From Doryteuthis pealeii (taxonomy: Eukaryota > Mollusca > Cephalopoda > Myopsida > Loliginidae), in NCBI GenBank assembly GCA_023376005.1, contig CM042138.1, positions 98,032,766 to 98,096,765 on the forward strand: a stretch of 64,000 nucleotides of DNA. Direction: 5' to 3'. The translations under genes were made by a program, and so were the position numbers. How positions within the stretch are numbered: the stretch's first letter is position 1; every line of letters begins with the position of its first letter. Of the stretch, positions 34,262 to 46,857 are shown one piece after another. The notes under the pieces are model-generated. The model had not been told where the DNA came from and searched no databases. It was given only the letters and a program-made list of their open reading frames with translations.

Positions 34262-34430
34262 AATACAAGAAGCGGCTACCCAGCATTGCCTGGGTAGTGG
34301 GAGGATAATAAAAAGTTAGTCTCGCAGATCAATTGATTGTTTTTGTCTTACGTAATTGATTTATGTTTTAATCACGAACACAACCTATGACTTCCCCTTC
34401 CTTTACTATTCAAATCCTATTTTTTAGATA
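34262..34430 (+). repeat. Unclassified repeat starting with a 'ctacccagcattgcctgggt' hairpin
   Basis: The start 'acccagcattgcctgggt' is a short hairpin like the start of the 17,945 family, but the sequence is different. No second copy was seen in the window. Class unknown. Confidence 0.3.
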
Positions 34431-34730
34431 TCTTCCCAGAATTAAATAAAATCTTCATTATTTTTTCACAAAAAGTACACTAATGATAGTGAATGTGTAT
34501 ATATATTTACTTCATCATTAATTGTTTTATTTTCGTAGTTTCCTCCAGTTATACATATATACACACCAACTGCCCTTTATATATGTATAGATTAATTGTT
34601 AAATATGAAACTTTTTTTTACTAAGACAAATTAAAATTTTTTTTTACTAAGACTAATCCATTACTGCAAACATGACTAAATGTAACAAATGCTATAGAAA
34701 AGTGATAATACTGTTTAGCTTTGAGGAAAT

Positions 34731-35010
34731 GATCTTGGTATAATGGTTATCATCATAGGAAATGGACATGGCAACTCTAGTTCAAATCTTGGTCATGGAG
34801 GTTTGCATTTCACATAGTGCTAATACCCTAGGGAAAGGTATGAATCCAATTATGGGTAACTAGTAGGGCAAACTGGGCTCTTTAACCTTGGTATGGTAAT
34901 TAGTCTAGGAGAAGGAAAACTTTGAATTCCAGCCCTACAAACTCCACTTCAAAATTGACCTTGAGTTGCATCCTGCTCATGTAAAGGAGTTTGTAAATAT
35001 GTATATAAAT
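34731..35010 (+). repeat. SINE S1 copy
   Basis: 'gtataatggttatcatcata', 'ctagttcaaatcttgg', 'ctagggaaaggtatga', 'ctaggagaaggaaaact', and a tail 'ttgagttgcatcctgctc'. Confidence 0.8.
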
Positions 35011-35107
35011 TTTTTGTCTGCATGCCTCACATAAATACATACTGTTTAGATTTAGATTGTTTAAACATTTAAAAAAAGAACTGGTATGTTGTTTAAAATA
35101 ATATGTC

Positions 35108-35340
35108 CACCCTGTTGGCAGTGCTTATAATATGCTGACTGTATCCTCTGTAGAGGGGTAAGACACCTCCAAAAAGGTGGTGTCCTGTGTATGACACTAA
35201 ACTGCATCTGATGATGAGGCCCCAGTTCTGGGGATCTAGGGACAATGGAGTACCTATTCATTGCCATTACTCCTAAGCTTAATCTAACCTGGTGTAGTAG
35301 TATCTGTTAGGGTCCCATCAGTGGGTCTAATAGATCTGTT
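35108..35340 (-). repeat. SINE-like S3 copy
   Basis: Reverse-complement S3, from 'accctgttggcagtgcttat' to 'gggtctaatagatctg'. Confidence 0.75.
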
Positions 35341-35344
35341 GAAA

Positions 35345-35845
35345 AATTATATTCTATATGAATACTTGATACCATAGAACTAAATTATTTTTTATTAAGA
35401 ATAGTTACTTGCAGCTATAATTGTTTACTAAGGGATATTATTAGTTACTTGAAACCATATAACTGTGTGCTAACAAATGACTTTTATTAAATAGAAATAA
35501 TTACTTGAAACCATATAATTATTAGTATTAGATAGGAATTCTTGAAACCATACAACTGTGTGCAAATTATTTGTAATAGATAGGAATAATGATATCATTT
35601 ATGTGTGCAAAAAACTTTTCACAAACACAGTACACAAAAACTGTAAATATAAATGTTCAATGGATTTCCTCATCCTTAGGTATAAAATAACCCTGATGGG
35701 TTGACATGCTGTTAAAATCAATCAATCGATCAATCATGAAAGAATATGTATTCTATACACAATGAACAGAACATCTCCAATTTAGATTTGAACTAAGAAC
35801 TTTCACAATAAAGCTATAAAACAGGACCAAAGACCCAGAAACCAT
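35345..35845. other. Minisatellite-like 'cttgaaaccatataactgt' region and SINE tail
   Basis: Variants of 'ttacttgaaaccatataa' recur 4-5 times between 35,360 and 35,560 at about 55-60 bp spacing. A shared tail ('gggttgacatgctgtta') follows at 35,685-35,730. Confidence 0.5.
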
Positions 35846-35849
35846 ATTG

Positions 35850-35935
35850 TGTCCTGGGTATGACACTAAACTGCATCTGATGGTGAGGCTCAACTTTGGG
35901 GAGTGTGGAGTACCTCTTTGTTGCCATTACTCTAG
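35850..35935 (-). repeat. SINE-like S3 fragment
   Basis: 'gacactaaactgcatctgat' to 'tttgttgccattactc'. Confidence 0.65.
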
Positions 35936-36585
35936 CAACCCCAGCACTTTTGTTGATTTTGGTGGACATTGACAAATTTTGACCATAATCGGTTTAAATC
36001 GCAATTTCTCGCATATGTCTGGTCAGTCCAATCTTTAAAATATTTATATGGTTCGAAAGAAAAGAAAATAATCTTTCTAAATATGTAATTTGTATGTGCT
36101 TTTATCCATTGAATTATTTTTTATAGCGAGATAAAACAGTATCTTGCTTTGACCAGCCAAAAATGCAAAATATGATTTTTTTTTTTCGAGACCAAATTTT
36201 ACACATTATTTAGTTTCACAAAATCAAAGTGACCAATCTTTATCAATATTCATGAAATTGTACACTCAATTTGAAGACACCTTAAATTACAATCAGGAAG
36301 ATGTTCATTTCGTATCCCACCTGTGGAAGTGAATTCATTCAAAAATTATAAAGTAAGCAAAAAAAGAGCAATATCTCATTAATAGTCTCAGAATTATTTT
36401 GATTTATAATGTGTGAAATTTTCATTAATGTCAGGCTTTGTTGTGAAACTTTCAATTTTGGAAAAAAAAAAAATTAAAAAATTACAAACAATTAAAAAAT
36501 GTAAACAAAAAGGGCAGTTTTTAAAAAAAGTTACAATGGAATTTAAAAAATAATAACTACAAATATTTACAAACAAATCAAATTT
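35936..36585. other. Intron sequence, nothing recognised
   Basis: AT-rich sequence inside CCDC74 intron 1. No exon-like frame with splice sites was seen. Confidence 0.4.
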
Positions 36586-36640
36586 TGGCATTAAATAACC
36601 TATAAGGAGTTGATGTGCCATTAAACAACTAAACCAAGCA
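36586..36640 (+). repeat. Shared SINE 3' tail
   Basis: 'ttggcattaaataacctata' then 'gttgatgtgccattaaac'. Confidence 0.6.
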
Positions 36641-36999
36641 TAAAATAATGGGGATCTTTAGCTTCTTCGATTAATAAACTTGTTCTCAGTAAAATTATTA
36701 ACTGATTCTACTTTGATTTTTATTCAAAAATAGAACTTTCTTAAGAAAAAAAAAAGAAATAATGCTGTATGGCTTGTATATCTGTCACTGTTCCAGAAAC
36801 AAAAACATATATTGGTATTTCAACCGTTGGTTTATGGTCATCAATTTTTCATTGAAGGAAAGACTTTTTGCTATGGCTTGAAATCAAGACTTGTCTTAGG
36901 TAGTTGGCTGACAATCAAGTACGCTTACAAAATTAATAACTAATGTTGCTAATTATATTACAAACTAGCATAGTACCCCAAAGAATGATATTAATGATA

Positions 37000-37260
37000 C
37001 TAGCAAAAATATGCACCCTTCGGGCACAAGTATTTAGGTTTTAATATAATTAAATATTATATCGAATTAGAAAGGCTGATTGAAATTAAATAGATATACA
37101 GAAAAGATTGAACTTATTTTTACTTTATTCTAATTGATTTCAATATGAAATTATACATAGAATTGCTTTAGATACATTTGAGAATAAACCAATAATATTA
37201 GAAATCAATAGCACCAAGTAATTGTTTATTAAACATAGTTTTATTAAAACCAGTAGACAA
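37000..37260 (+). repeat. Copy of the 17,945 repeat (left part)
   Basis: 'gcacccttcgggcacaagta' then 'tttaggttttaatataatta', matching the start of the element at 17,945-18,560, then 'gaaatcaatagcaccaag'. Confidence 0.65.
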
Positions 37261-37591
37261 ATTATTCATACCATATACTATTTAAACATTTATTTCTTAA
37301 TGATATATAACACACACTGTAAGATTTTAAACAGATTCATAATATGGGCTGTTTTAAGGCAAATCTATTTCAGCTAAACCTTAATAGAGACATTGTTAAT
37401 AAATTGAAATCTTTCTTATGCACATAAAATAAATTTTTCTCTCTCTATCATAAGCTATATTTATCTCCCAATAACTTCAAAGCATTGTGTTTTTAAAAAA
37501 ATGGCCTCATTGGTGTTATGGACTGTTAATAATAATCATTTATTTGCATACAGTTATATGGTTTCAAGTAACTAATGATAATAATATTTTT

Positions 37592-37835
37592 TAAACAGAT
37601 CTATTTGATCCATTGATGGGACCTTAATAGGTACTACTACTTGACTCAGAATGTACCTGGGAGTAATAGCAATTTTGGGGGTACTCCACACTCCAGAACA
37701 GGAGCTTCATTACCAGATGCAATTTAGTGTCATATCCAGGACACTCCTTTTTTGTGTGGGGGTGGGGATGGAAGGTCATACCCCTCTGCCAGGAGATATA
37801 ATCAGCATATCCTAAGCCCTTGTTAACAGGTCAGA
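37592..37835 (+). repeat. SINE-like S3 copy
   Basis: 'agatctatttgatccattga' to 'taagcccttgttaacagg'. Confidence 0.75.
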
Positions 37836-37959
37836 AAGAAAGACAGGGAAATAGTCACACTATTCATTATATTGCAAATGATTGCCAACAATTAATTTTA
37901 CTTATATAATATACTCTATTCCATTCATGAGACAGTTATAAAAGATATAATTCATTAAT

Positions 37960-38252
37960 GGAGGCATGTGGGATAATGGTTTCTCTTGTAGGAAATGGAC
38001 AAGATGAGATGAGTTCAAATCCTGGACAAGGCTGTTTATATTTCATATTAGAGTTCAAATTCTTGACAAGGTTGTTTGCATTTCACATAATTGGGAAAGG
38101 TATGAACTTCTTTCAGCTATGGGTAAATAGTAGGGCAGACTGGGCTAACCTTGGTTAGGCAACCAGTCTAGGAAAAGAAAAAACTTTGAATTCAAACCTA
38201 TTAAATTCCACTTAAGTTATTGACCTTGCGGGGTCGGTAAATATATATAATT
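37960..38252 (+). repeat. SINE S1 copy
   Basis: 'gtgggataatggtttctc', 'gagttcaaatcctggac', 'cagctatgggtaaatagta'. A short piece ('gagttcaaat…tgacaaggttgttt') is internally duplicated at ~38,051. Confidence 0.75.
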
Positions 38253-38277
38253 GATTTCCTCATACACCTAAAATAAA

Positions 38278-38695
38278 CAGCCCTGTCAGCTGTAGAATAT
38301 GCCAACTGCACCTCTACAAAGGGTTACCCCCCCCCATAGGGGCCTCCTGTTGGGCGTGGGTGGCAACCCATGATGCTTTAAGGATTGAATCCTGGTGGTT
38401 GAGCAGTCCATGACATGCAATACTCCACTTTGATTTTTACTCAGGCTAGACAGGCCCCCTCCGATCAATCAGCTGCTCACGTTAAGCCCTAGCACCTATA
38501 TGATTGTTCGACCCTACTGACCTTATGGCAAGCCCCCAACACTTTTTATCATATTTGTGCTAAAAGGCAGGGGCTAAGGGTCTGAGTGTCTTGGGGATTG
38601 TGGAGTACCTCTTCATCGCCATTACTCTCAGGTCCACTCTGAGCTGGAGTGGTATTACCTGTTAAGGTCCCATCTATGGGTTAGATAGATTTTAA
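38278..38695 (-). repeat. SINE-like S3 long copy
   Basis: Reverse complement of the long form at 6,672-7,165, including the middle part ('gcaatactccactttga', 'gacaggccccctccgatc', 'gcacctatatgattgttc'). This confirms the long form is the ancestral structure. Confidence 0.75.
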
Positions 38696-39229
38696 AAAAA
38701 TGTGTTTTTAAAAAATACATTTAAAAATAAAAATGAGTTTGAAAAAAATTGAATGCCCAACAGAAATAAATAAAACAAAATGTCTTTGGCATAAAATAAC
38801 CCATGGTTTGATTTACCATAAAATCTAGCCAACCAACCAGTCAACAAACTTAAAATAAAGCTCTGTTTTACTTCTACATCTCATCTACTAGAGAAATATT
38901 CTTCTCATTTTACTGTATCTATTTATAATAAAAGTAAGGAATTTAAGGATTGTTTATAAGTAGTGTTATGGTTTTGTCAATAGAGTTGTTTAAGTACATA
39001 AAACTCTAAATATTTCAATTCTCTTTTCCTGTGAACATTTGACTACTAATTTACTCAGAGGTCAGATAAAGAAAATATTTATATTTATATTTTACAAAAT
39101 GGAAATTAAAATTTTGCATGTCATTGTGGTTTTATAGCAGGAACAAGAGTATATTAATGAGAAAAAAATAACTTTAAAAGTATACATAACTCAACATTTC
39201 ATCTTTTTTATTTTATTTATTTATTTTTG

Positions 39230-39513
39230 CAAGAAGAAAGGAGGAAGTGGCGGAGGAGTTCTCAAAGTAGTTTTGACTAATGAGAAAAAATGCCCCTTTA
39301 GTTCGACTTCAGAGTTTTCCTTCTCCTAGACCAGTTGCTGTATCAAGGTTAAAGAGCTCAGTCTGTCCTACTATTTACCCATAGCTGGAGGGAGAATAGT
39401 TGGATTTATAACTTTTCTAAGGATATTAGCGTTATGTGAAATCCAAACAGCCTTGTCCAGGATTTGAATTTGATTTGCCATGTCCATTTCCTATGATGAT
39501 AATCATTACAACC
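39230..39513 (-). repeat. SINE S1 copy (first of a tandem pair)
   Basis: 'gttttccttctcctagacca' to 'tcctatgatgataatcatta', the reverse complement of S1. Confidence 0.75.
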
Positions 39514-39752
39514 CCACCGCATGGGTAGGATGTGACACAAGGTCAGTTTCTTCAGCATAGTTTAACACGTTTGAATTCAGAGTTTTCCTTCTACTAGACC
39601 AGTTACCATACCAAGGTTAAAGAGCCCATTCCACCCTACTATTTACCCATAGCTGGAGGGAGAATAGATGGATTTATACCTTTCCCAAGGATATTAGTGC
39701 TATATGAAATGCAAACAGCAGTGTCTAGGATTTGAACTCATTCTGCCTAGTT
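39514..39752 (-). repeat. SINE S1 copy (second of a tandem pair)
   Basis: It begins with the S1 tail ('taggatgtgacacaaggtca') directly after the head of the preceding copy and runs to 'ggatttgaactcattctg', with its tRNA-like head missing. Same orientation as its neighbour. Confidence 0.75.
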
Positions 39753-39884
39753 TAGACTGTTTAATTCTTTTTACATAATACCACTCAAAAACTTTTTGCA
39801 CCCGCCACCCATGAGTCTCGGCATGTGGATGGTCCCATATTAATAGGGCCTTGTGCCTAACCTGTACACGTGGGGTGCATGGTA

Positions 39885-40070
39885 AATATCTAATATGTAG
39901 ATATAGTCAACAGTATTTATAATGTAAAACAATTTTATTAATAACTGGGGTTTAAATAAAAATAAAATCATGGAAAATTTGACATAAATAATTAAGGGAA
40001 TTGTGACTTCAGTAGTAATATAGTTTCAGTTACAGACAGACAAACATACAATCTCCATTATAAGATTCAG
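39885..40070 (+). repeat. Copy of the 17,945 repeat (right part)
   Basis: Matches 18,400-18,560, ending 'agtttcagttacagacagac'. Confidence 0.65.
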
Positions 40071-40447
40071 CGATGTTTTTGTTCATATTTCTAACTTTGT
40101 ATTTTTGCAAGACACAATAAAAAGATTGAAATTAGATTGATTTATTTTAATAGCATGTCAATCTGTCTAGGATTTTTTTTATGCCTATAGGTTAGGAAGT
40201 TTTATTCATGATACATTTATATTTACATTTTTTGTGGCTGATGTAGTCTTCTACTCAAAACTGTTTAAACTACTCAATTGAAAACCCACTCAAATACATA
40301 TCCTGATTAGGTTTTTATTCTGCACTGAAAGTTTCCGTTTTCTATCATGCTTCAATTACATGATACCACGCAAAAACTTTTGATAACTGTATATAATGAC
40401 TTCTTATATTCCCTGGTTTTTCAATTTTTTCTTCAATTACATGATAC

Positions 40448-40866
40448 TGTAAAGATGGTGTAAAGTTCAACACGCTTTAAATACAAATAACTCCGACAAA
40501 GGTTAATAGACAAACATTTAATACAACAGCACATGGATAACAGTAGGTACAACGTTCATAATAAGGTAAACAGAGTTACATATAAAGAGGTACACATTCA
40601 TGAAAGATACAAAGTATAACATAAAAGAGTACAGACATGAGACTAGCGATAGTCCATGCTGTAAAGAACTCACAGTAATGTAAGGGGGGCGGAGCCCCAC
40701 GAGAGGGTTTAGATAGAATCTACCCCATGTGGCTCGTAGTTCTGAAAACTATCAAGAGAGAGAGCGAAGGTTTTGAAACCGGCGCTTTTATACTGGTGCC
40801 CTAGCGGGCATCATGGAACTAAAAGGGGCAGACAACTCCACCAGGCGAATACAAACAAACGCTACA
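40448..40866 (-). repeat. 3' LTR of the retrotransposon at 40,448-42,471
   Basis: 419 bp, bounded by TG and CA. Reading on the minus strand it contains a TATA box ('gtataaaagcgccgg'). It looks identical to the other LTR. A 4 bp target duplication ATAC sits at 40,444-40,447. Adjacent inside (40,867-40,880) is the polypurine tract, minus-strand 'taggggggagtatt'. Confidence 0.9.
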
Positions 40867-42022
40867 AATACTCCCCCCTAAATTTTTAGCGGGGCAAAAA
40901 AATTTATAGACAAGCAAACAAAAAATATATATTCCTTTAAGGAAAAGAACAGAGTTTCGAATGTTCAAAGTTAAAAAGTTCCAGACACAAAACAGAAATA
41001 AAATTTGCATATGCATATTTCCGCAAACTATAAAATAAAAACATGAAAAAACAGGAATGCAATTTAAAATATACACAAGAGAATTTTCAAGTATAAGTCC
41101 AGTGGGAAAAACTCCTATGTGGTATGGTTACAATTTAAAGAAATCAACTTTCTTCCAAATTCCTGAGTTGAAATAAGGACTGCTTTTATCCTTGAAGAAT
41201 AATTTTTCTCCTGGAAACAAAATGGTAGGCACAAAATGCCCCCAAAAAAACAAATGTTAAAAGAATTTTACGAACGTTATTTCAGGTCCAACTTTTAGCA
41301 TATAAAATTTTTTTGTACAGGTGTTTCAAAAAACAAATGTTAAAAGATCCTTTACGAACATTATTTCAGGTTCCACTTTTAGCATATAAAATTTTCTGTA
41401 CAGGTGTACAATTTTCAACAGTTTGGGGAAAAATATGGAGCAAATGTCTCTGTGTGGTGTGGATAAAAAACTTGAAATTCAACGTCTCTTCATTCCATTC
41501 TTCAATGCTGACCTGGTTAAATGTCTTTCTTAGACGCCAAGGTCAAGTTGAAATTTTTAAGGTCAGTACTTTGAGTCTGGGAGGCACAGCTACCGTAATT
41601 TCTGAAATGGACATTTTAGATGAACATCTCATTTTCAGAGGTGTAGCAAAAATTTTTTTCGCTGAGTAGCCTTGCGGCTGTAATCCAGGTCACATGGTGT
41701 GGCCATGTGCGTATCCTTAGTAGTCCGCCGAATTGAAGATGCCTGTATCCCTAAGGGTGGGGGGAACGTGTCACTGTCCCTGGCTGATGGCTGATACTAT
41801 TTCCTCGAGGTAAAAAAAAAGAATTCTTGGTGTTGAATCTTCTTTTAAATTTTTTTAGAAAAATTCCAGCGCTGTAAAAAAATGTGTCCATAACTGTCGG
41901 AGAAAAAAGAAAACATTTCTTTGAGGGGGTCACCGTTTTTTTCTTTTTTTAAAAAAGTTTGTATTGAAAGTCCCAAGTACTTTTACGACCATTTTTATGG
42001 TCGACTTGGGCAAAAAGGGTGC

Positions 42023-42050
42023 GTGTTCACATCACTTCGGGATGTCACCA
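42023..42050 (-). promoter_or_regulatory. Primer binding site, tRNA-Trp type
   Basis: Minus strand: starts TGG, complementary to the CCA end of a tRNA, continuing 'tgacatcccgaag' then 'tgatgtgaacacgcacc'. The known tRNA-Trp complement has 'ccccgacgtgatttgaacac' at the corresponding place. Confidence 0.7.
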
Positions 42051-42052
42051 GT

Positions 42053-42471
42053 TGTAAAGATGGTGTAAAGTTCAACACGCTTTAAATACAAATAACTCCG
42101 ACAAAGGTTAATAGACAAACATTTAATACAACAGCACATGGATAACAGTAGGTACAACGTTCATAATAAGGTAAACAGAGTTACATATAAAGAGGTACAC
42201 ATTCATGAAAGATACAAAGTATAACATAAAAGAGTACAGACATGAGACTAGCGATAGTCCATGCTGTAAAGAACTCACAGTAATGTAAGGGGGGCGGAGC
42301 CCCACGAGAGGGTTTAGATAGAATCTACCCCATGTGGCTCGTAGTTCTGAAAACTATCAAGAGAGAGAGCGAAGGTTTTGAAACCGGCGCTTTTATACTG
42401 GTGCCCTAGCGGGCATCATGGAACTAAAAGGGGCAGACAACTCCACCAGGCGAATACAAACAAACGCTACA
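42053..42471 (-). repeat. 5' LTR of the retrotransposon
   Basis: Identical in length and, as far as read, in sequence to 40,448-40,866. Carries the same minus-strand TATA box. Followed by the ATAC target duplication. Confidence 0.9.
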
Positions 42472-42767
42472 ATACCATTCAAAAACTTTTGATAACTATA
42501 TAACCATTTCTTATATTCCCTGATTTTTTGCCATTTTTCTTTGAACATGGATCAAAGTGAGTTTACACTTCTATGAAAGAAATGACAAAGTAAGTGAGAA
42601 TCCAGCCAGAAAAAAAGAAAAAAAAACACATTTTTTAAACTTCTGTTGACTAATTTATAAAAATACAATTTCTTTTAACAAAAAAAATATCTGCATCAAG
42701 AAGAAAGAAATTTAAAAAAAAAATTTGTTCCAAATCTGACAACTTAATAAATTCCATATATCATTAG

Positions 42768-43012
42768 GAGGGTATCCCAGTGGCATCATGGCTAACATGC
42801 TGGACTATGACATCGTAACAAGTGAATTTGAACTCCAAACACGCTATTACATTCATTTACTTTAGGACTGATACTCTTAGGAATGGTAGAAACACCCTCA
42901 TCCTTCCACTTATGGATTAAATAATACTACTACTGTTCTTTTTCAAGTATAGCTTTGGCATTAAATAACTCATGAAGGTTGATATGCCATTAAACAAAGA
43001 AACCAAATCATT
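42768..43012 (+). repeat. SINE family S2 copy
   Basis: 'gtggcatcatggctaacatg', 'gtgaatttgaactccaa', and the tail 'ggcattaaataactcatg' then 'gttgatatgccattaaac'. Confidence 0.75.
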
Positions 43013-43528
43013 TATTATTACCATCATTAAGACTCCAACATTAGGGAACTTGTCATAAGTTATGAAAAGTCAAATTTTGTTATGATTCATAAAATCTTCA
43101 TTGTGACCCAAATATAGAAAGGTCCTGTTTGAGGTCACTGTCTGACTGGCAGACATTGCACTGAGAAATTATTTGACAAGGAATTAAACTTTTTCTTTTC
43201 TTTTTTTTTGCTAATTGGAAAGCCCCACAGACTGAAGCTGTGGACATTTTCTAGATCCCACATTTCTTTATATAAATTCTCCCCCATTTGTTGATTCTGT
43301 TGTTGTTTGTTACCATTTCTTCCCCGCTTGCTATCGAACAAGCAGTATGATATCCTGGTTAACAAGTTACCTCTCTTCCACTCTCTGTCCTTCCCTTTTC
43401 CCCTGTATAACCATGCACAAATATAACAAACTGAAAGACATTAGTAATTAGACAAGTACAGTGTCTAAAGTTGAAAAACTAGAAATGAGAAAAGTTAATC
43501 AAAGCCTGTAACTCTAACGACAATAAGG

Positions 43529-43800
43529 TGCACTTAGCATAATGGTTATCATCATTAGAAATGGAATGAGTTCAAATCCTGGACAAGACTGTTTGTGTTT
43601 CACTTTGCACAAATGCCTTAAGGAAGACATGAATCCATCTCTTTTTCCCTCAGCTTTGGTTAAATAATAGGGCAGACTGGGTACTTCAGTCTTGGTAAGG
43701 CAACCAGTCTAGGACAAGGAAAACTCTGAATTCCAACCAGCTTCACTTTGCTTAAAAATTGACCTTGTGTCAGATTTGTCTTTGGGTAAATTTATTTTTT
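43529..43800 (+). repeat. SINE S1 copy
   Basis: 'cttagcataatggttatcat', 'gagttcaaatcctggac', 'ctaggacaaggaaaact', and the tail 'ccttgtgtcagatttgtc'. Confidence 0.75.
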
Positions 43801-44695
43801 TGTTATATTCATAACCCAACATTTATTGTTATTTCATTAAATGGTGTACATTTATTTGTGACCAATAATCTTTAATTCACTGTGAAGTTTCAACCAGCTC
43901 TATAAAGGACCTTCTTCAGATCTAAAATTAATACAACGTGGGTGGAAAGGTAATTGCCAGATCATGACCAGCTGACCAGATCAGTGAGCTGTTTAACATA
44001 TCACATTTAGTCCAATGACCCAAGATTTGGACAAGTAGCCCAGCTGCCAAGGATACTTCAGTCAATTGTTTATTTGCTGAGATTTAGACAAAACTTAACG
44101 TAATTTCCTTTTTACATTATTGTTTTAATTCCTTTCTAGATTTTATTATGACGCCTTTCAGTTTCATTTAGAAGTGCTTTTAAAAATATTTACTGGAAAA
44201 CTTTATTTGCTACTATTTTTCTTTCTTTTCTTTTCTTTTCTTTCTTTTCTTTTTTTTTCTTTCTTTTTTTTTTACCATTTAATTTCTTTTTCGCTGTGTT
44301 TTCATATCTTTAATTTTTTACTGTTATCATTTGATATCTCAATTTCAGGATGTGTGTGCAAAGTATTTATCTTAAATATTTTTGTTAATACTTAGTTAAT
44401 TGCTGATTTAAACACTAGTGTTTATTATAAGAGATAAAATATAACAGTAAAGAGGTGGTGGTTTCTATCTTGCTGCATGTATAAAAATCCAAAATATTTA
44501 CACGCAAACCCATTGATTTATTTCTTATCTGTTGCCTGATTGTTTGCTCGATTATTTTTTTTTTAACTAATAACCTTATCGAAATTGTTTTTATGATGAA
44601 TTATTAAGTTTATTGAATCAATAAAATAAGACTTTTATCTATTGCCAGTGCATAAGAGAATTTAATATCATACTATGAAAATTACTCATACAAAT
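43801..44695. other. Intron sequence with a polypyrimidine tract
   Basis: T/C tract at ~44,215-44,275. A phrase 'gaagtttcaaccagctct' then 'ccttcttcagatctaaa' near 43,880-43,925 resembles the 'cgtttcagc…cttcttcag' core of the 7,950 repeat. No exon seen. Confidence 0.4.
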
Positions 44696-44698
44696 TAC

Positions 44699-44800
44699 AC
44701 CCTGTTGGCAGGGATTAGAATACACTGACTATATCCCCTGCAGAGAGATGAAATTCCCCCCAAACGGGTGTTCTGGGTATGACATTAAATTGCATGTAAA
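44699..44800 (-). repeat. SINE-like S3 fragment
   Basis: 'accctgttggcagggattag' to 'gacattaaattgcatg'. Confidence 0.65.
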
Positions 44801-44999
44801 TCTTATTTCAAAACATTGTCTAAACTCTATAAACTCTTATTTTTAGTCAGCATGAAATGATAAAAAGTTGAACAAATGCTAAAAATTTAGGTTAAATTTA
44901 GCTGTTACAAAAAAAAAAGCAAGTGCATATTATACACAAGAAATTTTTTTCTCAGAATTTTGTTGTCCAAAGTTAGGGGTGCATAGTATTATTTAGATT

Positions 45000-45215
45000 A
45001 TTCTGACTATTGTCCTCATCTTTATTGTTATCTGTACAATATTTTGGCCGATGTGCCCTCCAGCCTTCTTCAGGTATTTCTTGTCAGACTCGGGAACCTT
45101 CTTGAACTCAGGAACCTTCTTGTTGTAATCGGGAGCCATCACGGAACTTTGAACCCAACCCTTTATTCAATCCACAGGTGTATCCTGCTCTCATTCCGCT
45201 AACCATAGCTAGGGT
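45000..45215 (+). repeat. Copy of the 7,950 repeat
   Basis: 'gccttcttcaggtatttctt', 'gactcgggaaccttctt', 'gggagccatcacggaacttt'. It extends ~25 bp further right than the first copy's similarity. Confidence 0.7.
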
Positions 45216-45629
45216 ACAGGTGTTAAGCTGTGTTAATTATTATTCTATAAGGGTGCATGTTTTACATGAGTGTGTGTTATACACAAATAATTATTGTAAA
45301 AGATATATGATAAATAAGGCAAGAAAAAAAGCTGAGTTTTTGCTTGCATTTTGAAAAAAGGAAAAAAAAATACAAATAAATTAAAAATAACCAAAGATTT
45401 ATATCTTATTGAATTACACAGTACAAATTGAGAATCAACCATGTATAAAAGGATTATATTGTTTTTACCACCACAGCACATAGCTTTTAGACACCTGTTC
45501 TACTTGTCTTTCTCAATAGCTGTAATTTGATTTCTGTTAGAAAGAAATGTAAAATTGATGCACATTCATCATGAAACCTGCTACAGCTATTTTTACACTG
45601 CAGTGCATTGATTAGATCTGTAGATAAAT

Positions 45630-45970
45630 CTTATTATAATGGAGATTGTGTGTTTGTATGTCTGTAACTGAAACTATATCACTACTCAAGTCACAATTCC
45701 CTTTGTTATTTACGTCATATTCTCCATGATTTTATTTTTATCTAAACCTCAATTATTAATAAAATTGTTTTACATTATTAATACTGTCAGCCTTATCTAC
45801 ACACAATAACATGCAATTGTATTTTATATACAACAAAATAGCAGTTTACAGTGTGAATGGGAAGGCTAATTTGCATATTGATATTAAAAATTTGATTTTT
45901 AATAAATATGTGCTTGGTATTATTGATTTCTAACTGTTTACTTTTATCTTAATGAATATGAGCAAAAATT
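45630..45970 (-). repeat. Copy of the 17,945 repeat
   Basis: Reverse complement of ~18,230-18,560, beginning 'gtctgtaactgaaactatat' and ending at 'gaatatgagcaaaaattt'. Confidence 0.7.
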
Positions 45971-46288
45971 TCAAGAAAAACAAACTTTTTTCACAGTGGG
46001 CCAGATAATTGAAAAAATAACGAGCATGGGCCACATTATTATTGTAACAAGTCGTAACAAGTGAAAATTCGGGATTGTGTAAGTAACAAGTGAAATGATC
46101 ACACGCACAAAATTTTGCAACCTAGTCAAGTCCATGAAGATTTAGTAAGCTTAACATATTTAAATTCAAATGGTTTCAGAACGTTTTGCATTCCGTATGT
46201 TTTAACAAACAAATTCAAGTACCGTTGGCAGTCCTGATAAAATACCTTTCCAGGCCGTAGTTTGGTGACTCCTGTTCTAGAGGGTTGA

Positions 46289-46675
<387 letters not shown>

Positions 46676-46857
46676 TAGACATTTTTGGAACCTAGAAATG
46701 TCTAAGAATGGGATAAAAATGTCTTCATTTGCCAATGCAGATTAAGCCCTTTTTAACCCAGGTACAAATGTGTGAGTTATATTGTTGTGGCTTGCTCAGT
46801 TTTGTCTGCTAAACAACTCGACCCCACATTGTGTACATTATTTTAAGACCAAATTAG

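Larger units (their letters stand above)
40448..42471 (-). mobile_element. Young non-autonomous Ty3/gypsy-type LTR retrotransposon
   Basis: The element is 2,024 bp: two 419 bp LTRs and a 1,186 bp interior. The target duplication ATAC is at 40,444-40,447 and 42,472-42,475. Two bases inside the 5' LTR (minus strand) lies the primer site starting 'tggtgacatcccgaag', then 'tgatgtgaacacgc'. This follows the 3' half of metazoan tRNA-Trp over almost 30 bases with a few changes. A tRNA-Trp primer is known for the CsRn1 clade of Ty3/gypsy. A polypurine tract abuts the 3' LTR. The interior has no gag or pol, so mobilisation would need a partner element. It also contains an ~82 bp tandem repeat (41,250-41,331 and 41,332-41,410). 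The LTRs show no difference I could find, so the insertion is recent. It lies in CCDC74 intron 1, antisense to the gene. Confidence 0.9.

Noticed and set aside
40518..40700. 60-codon minus-strand frame, repeated at 42,123-42,305
   Set aside because: It is in the LTR and duplicated only because the LTR is; no known protein.
41313..41669. 118-codon plus-strand frame
   Set aside because: It lies antisense inside the non-coding interior of the LTR element and matches no gag or pol feature.
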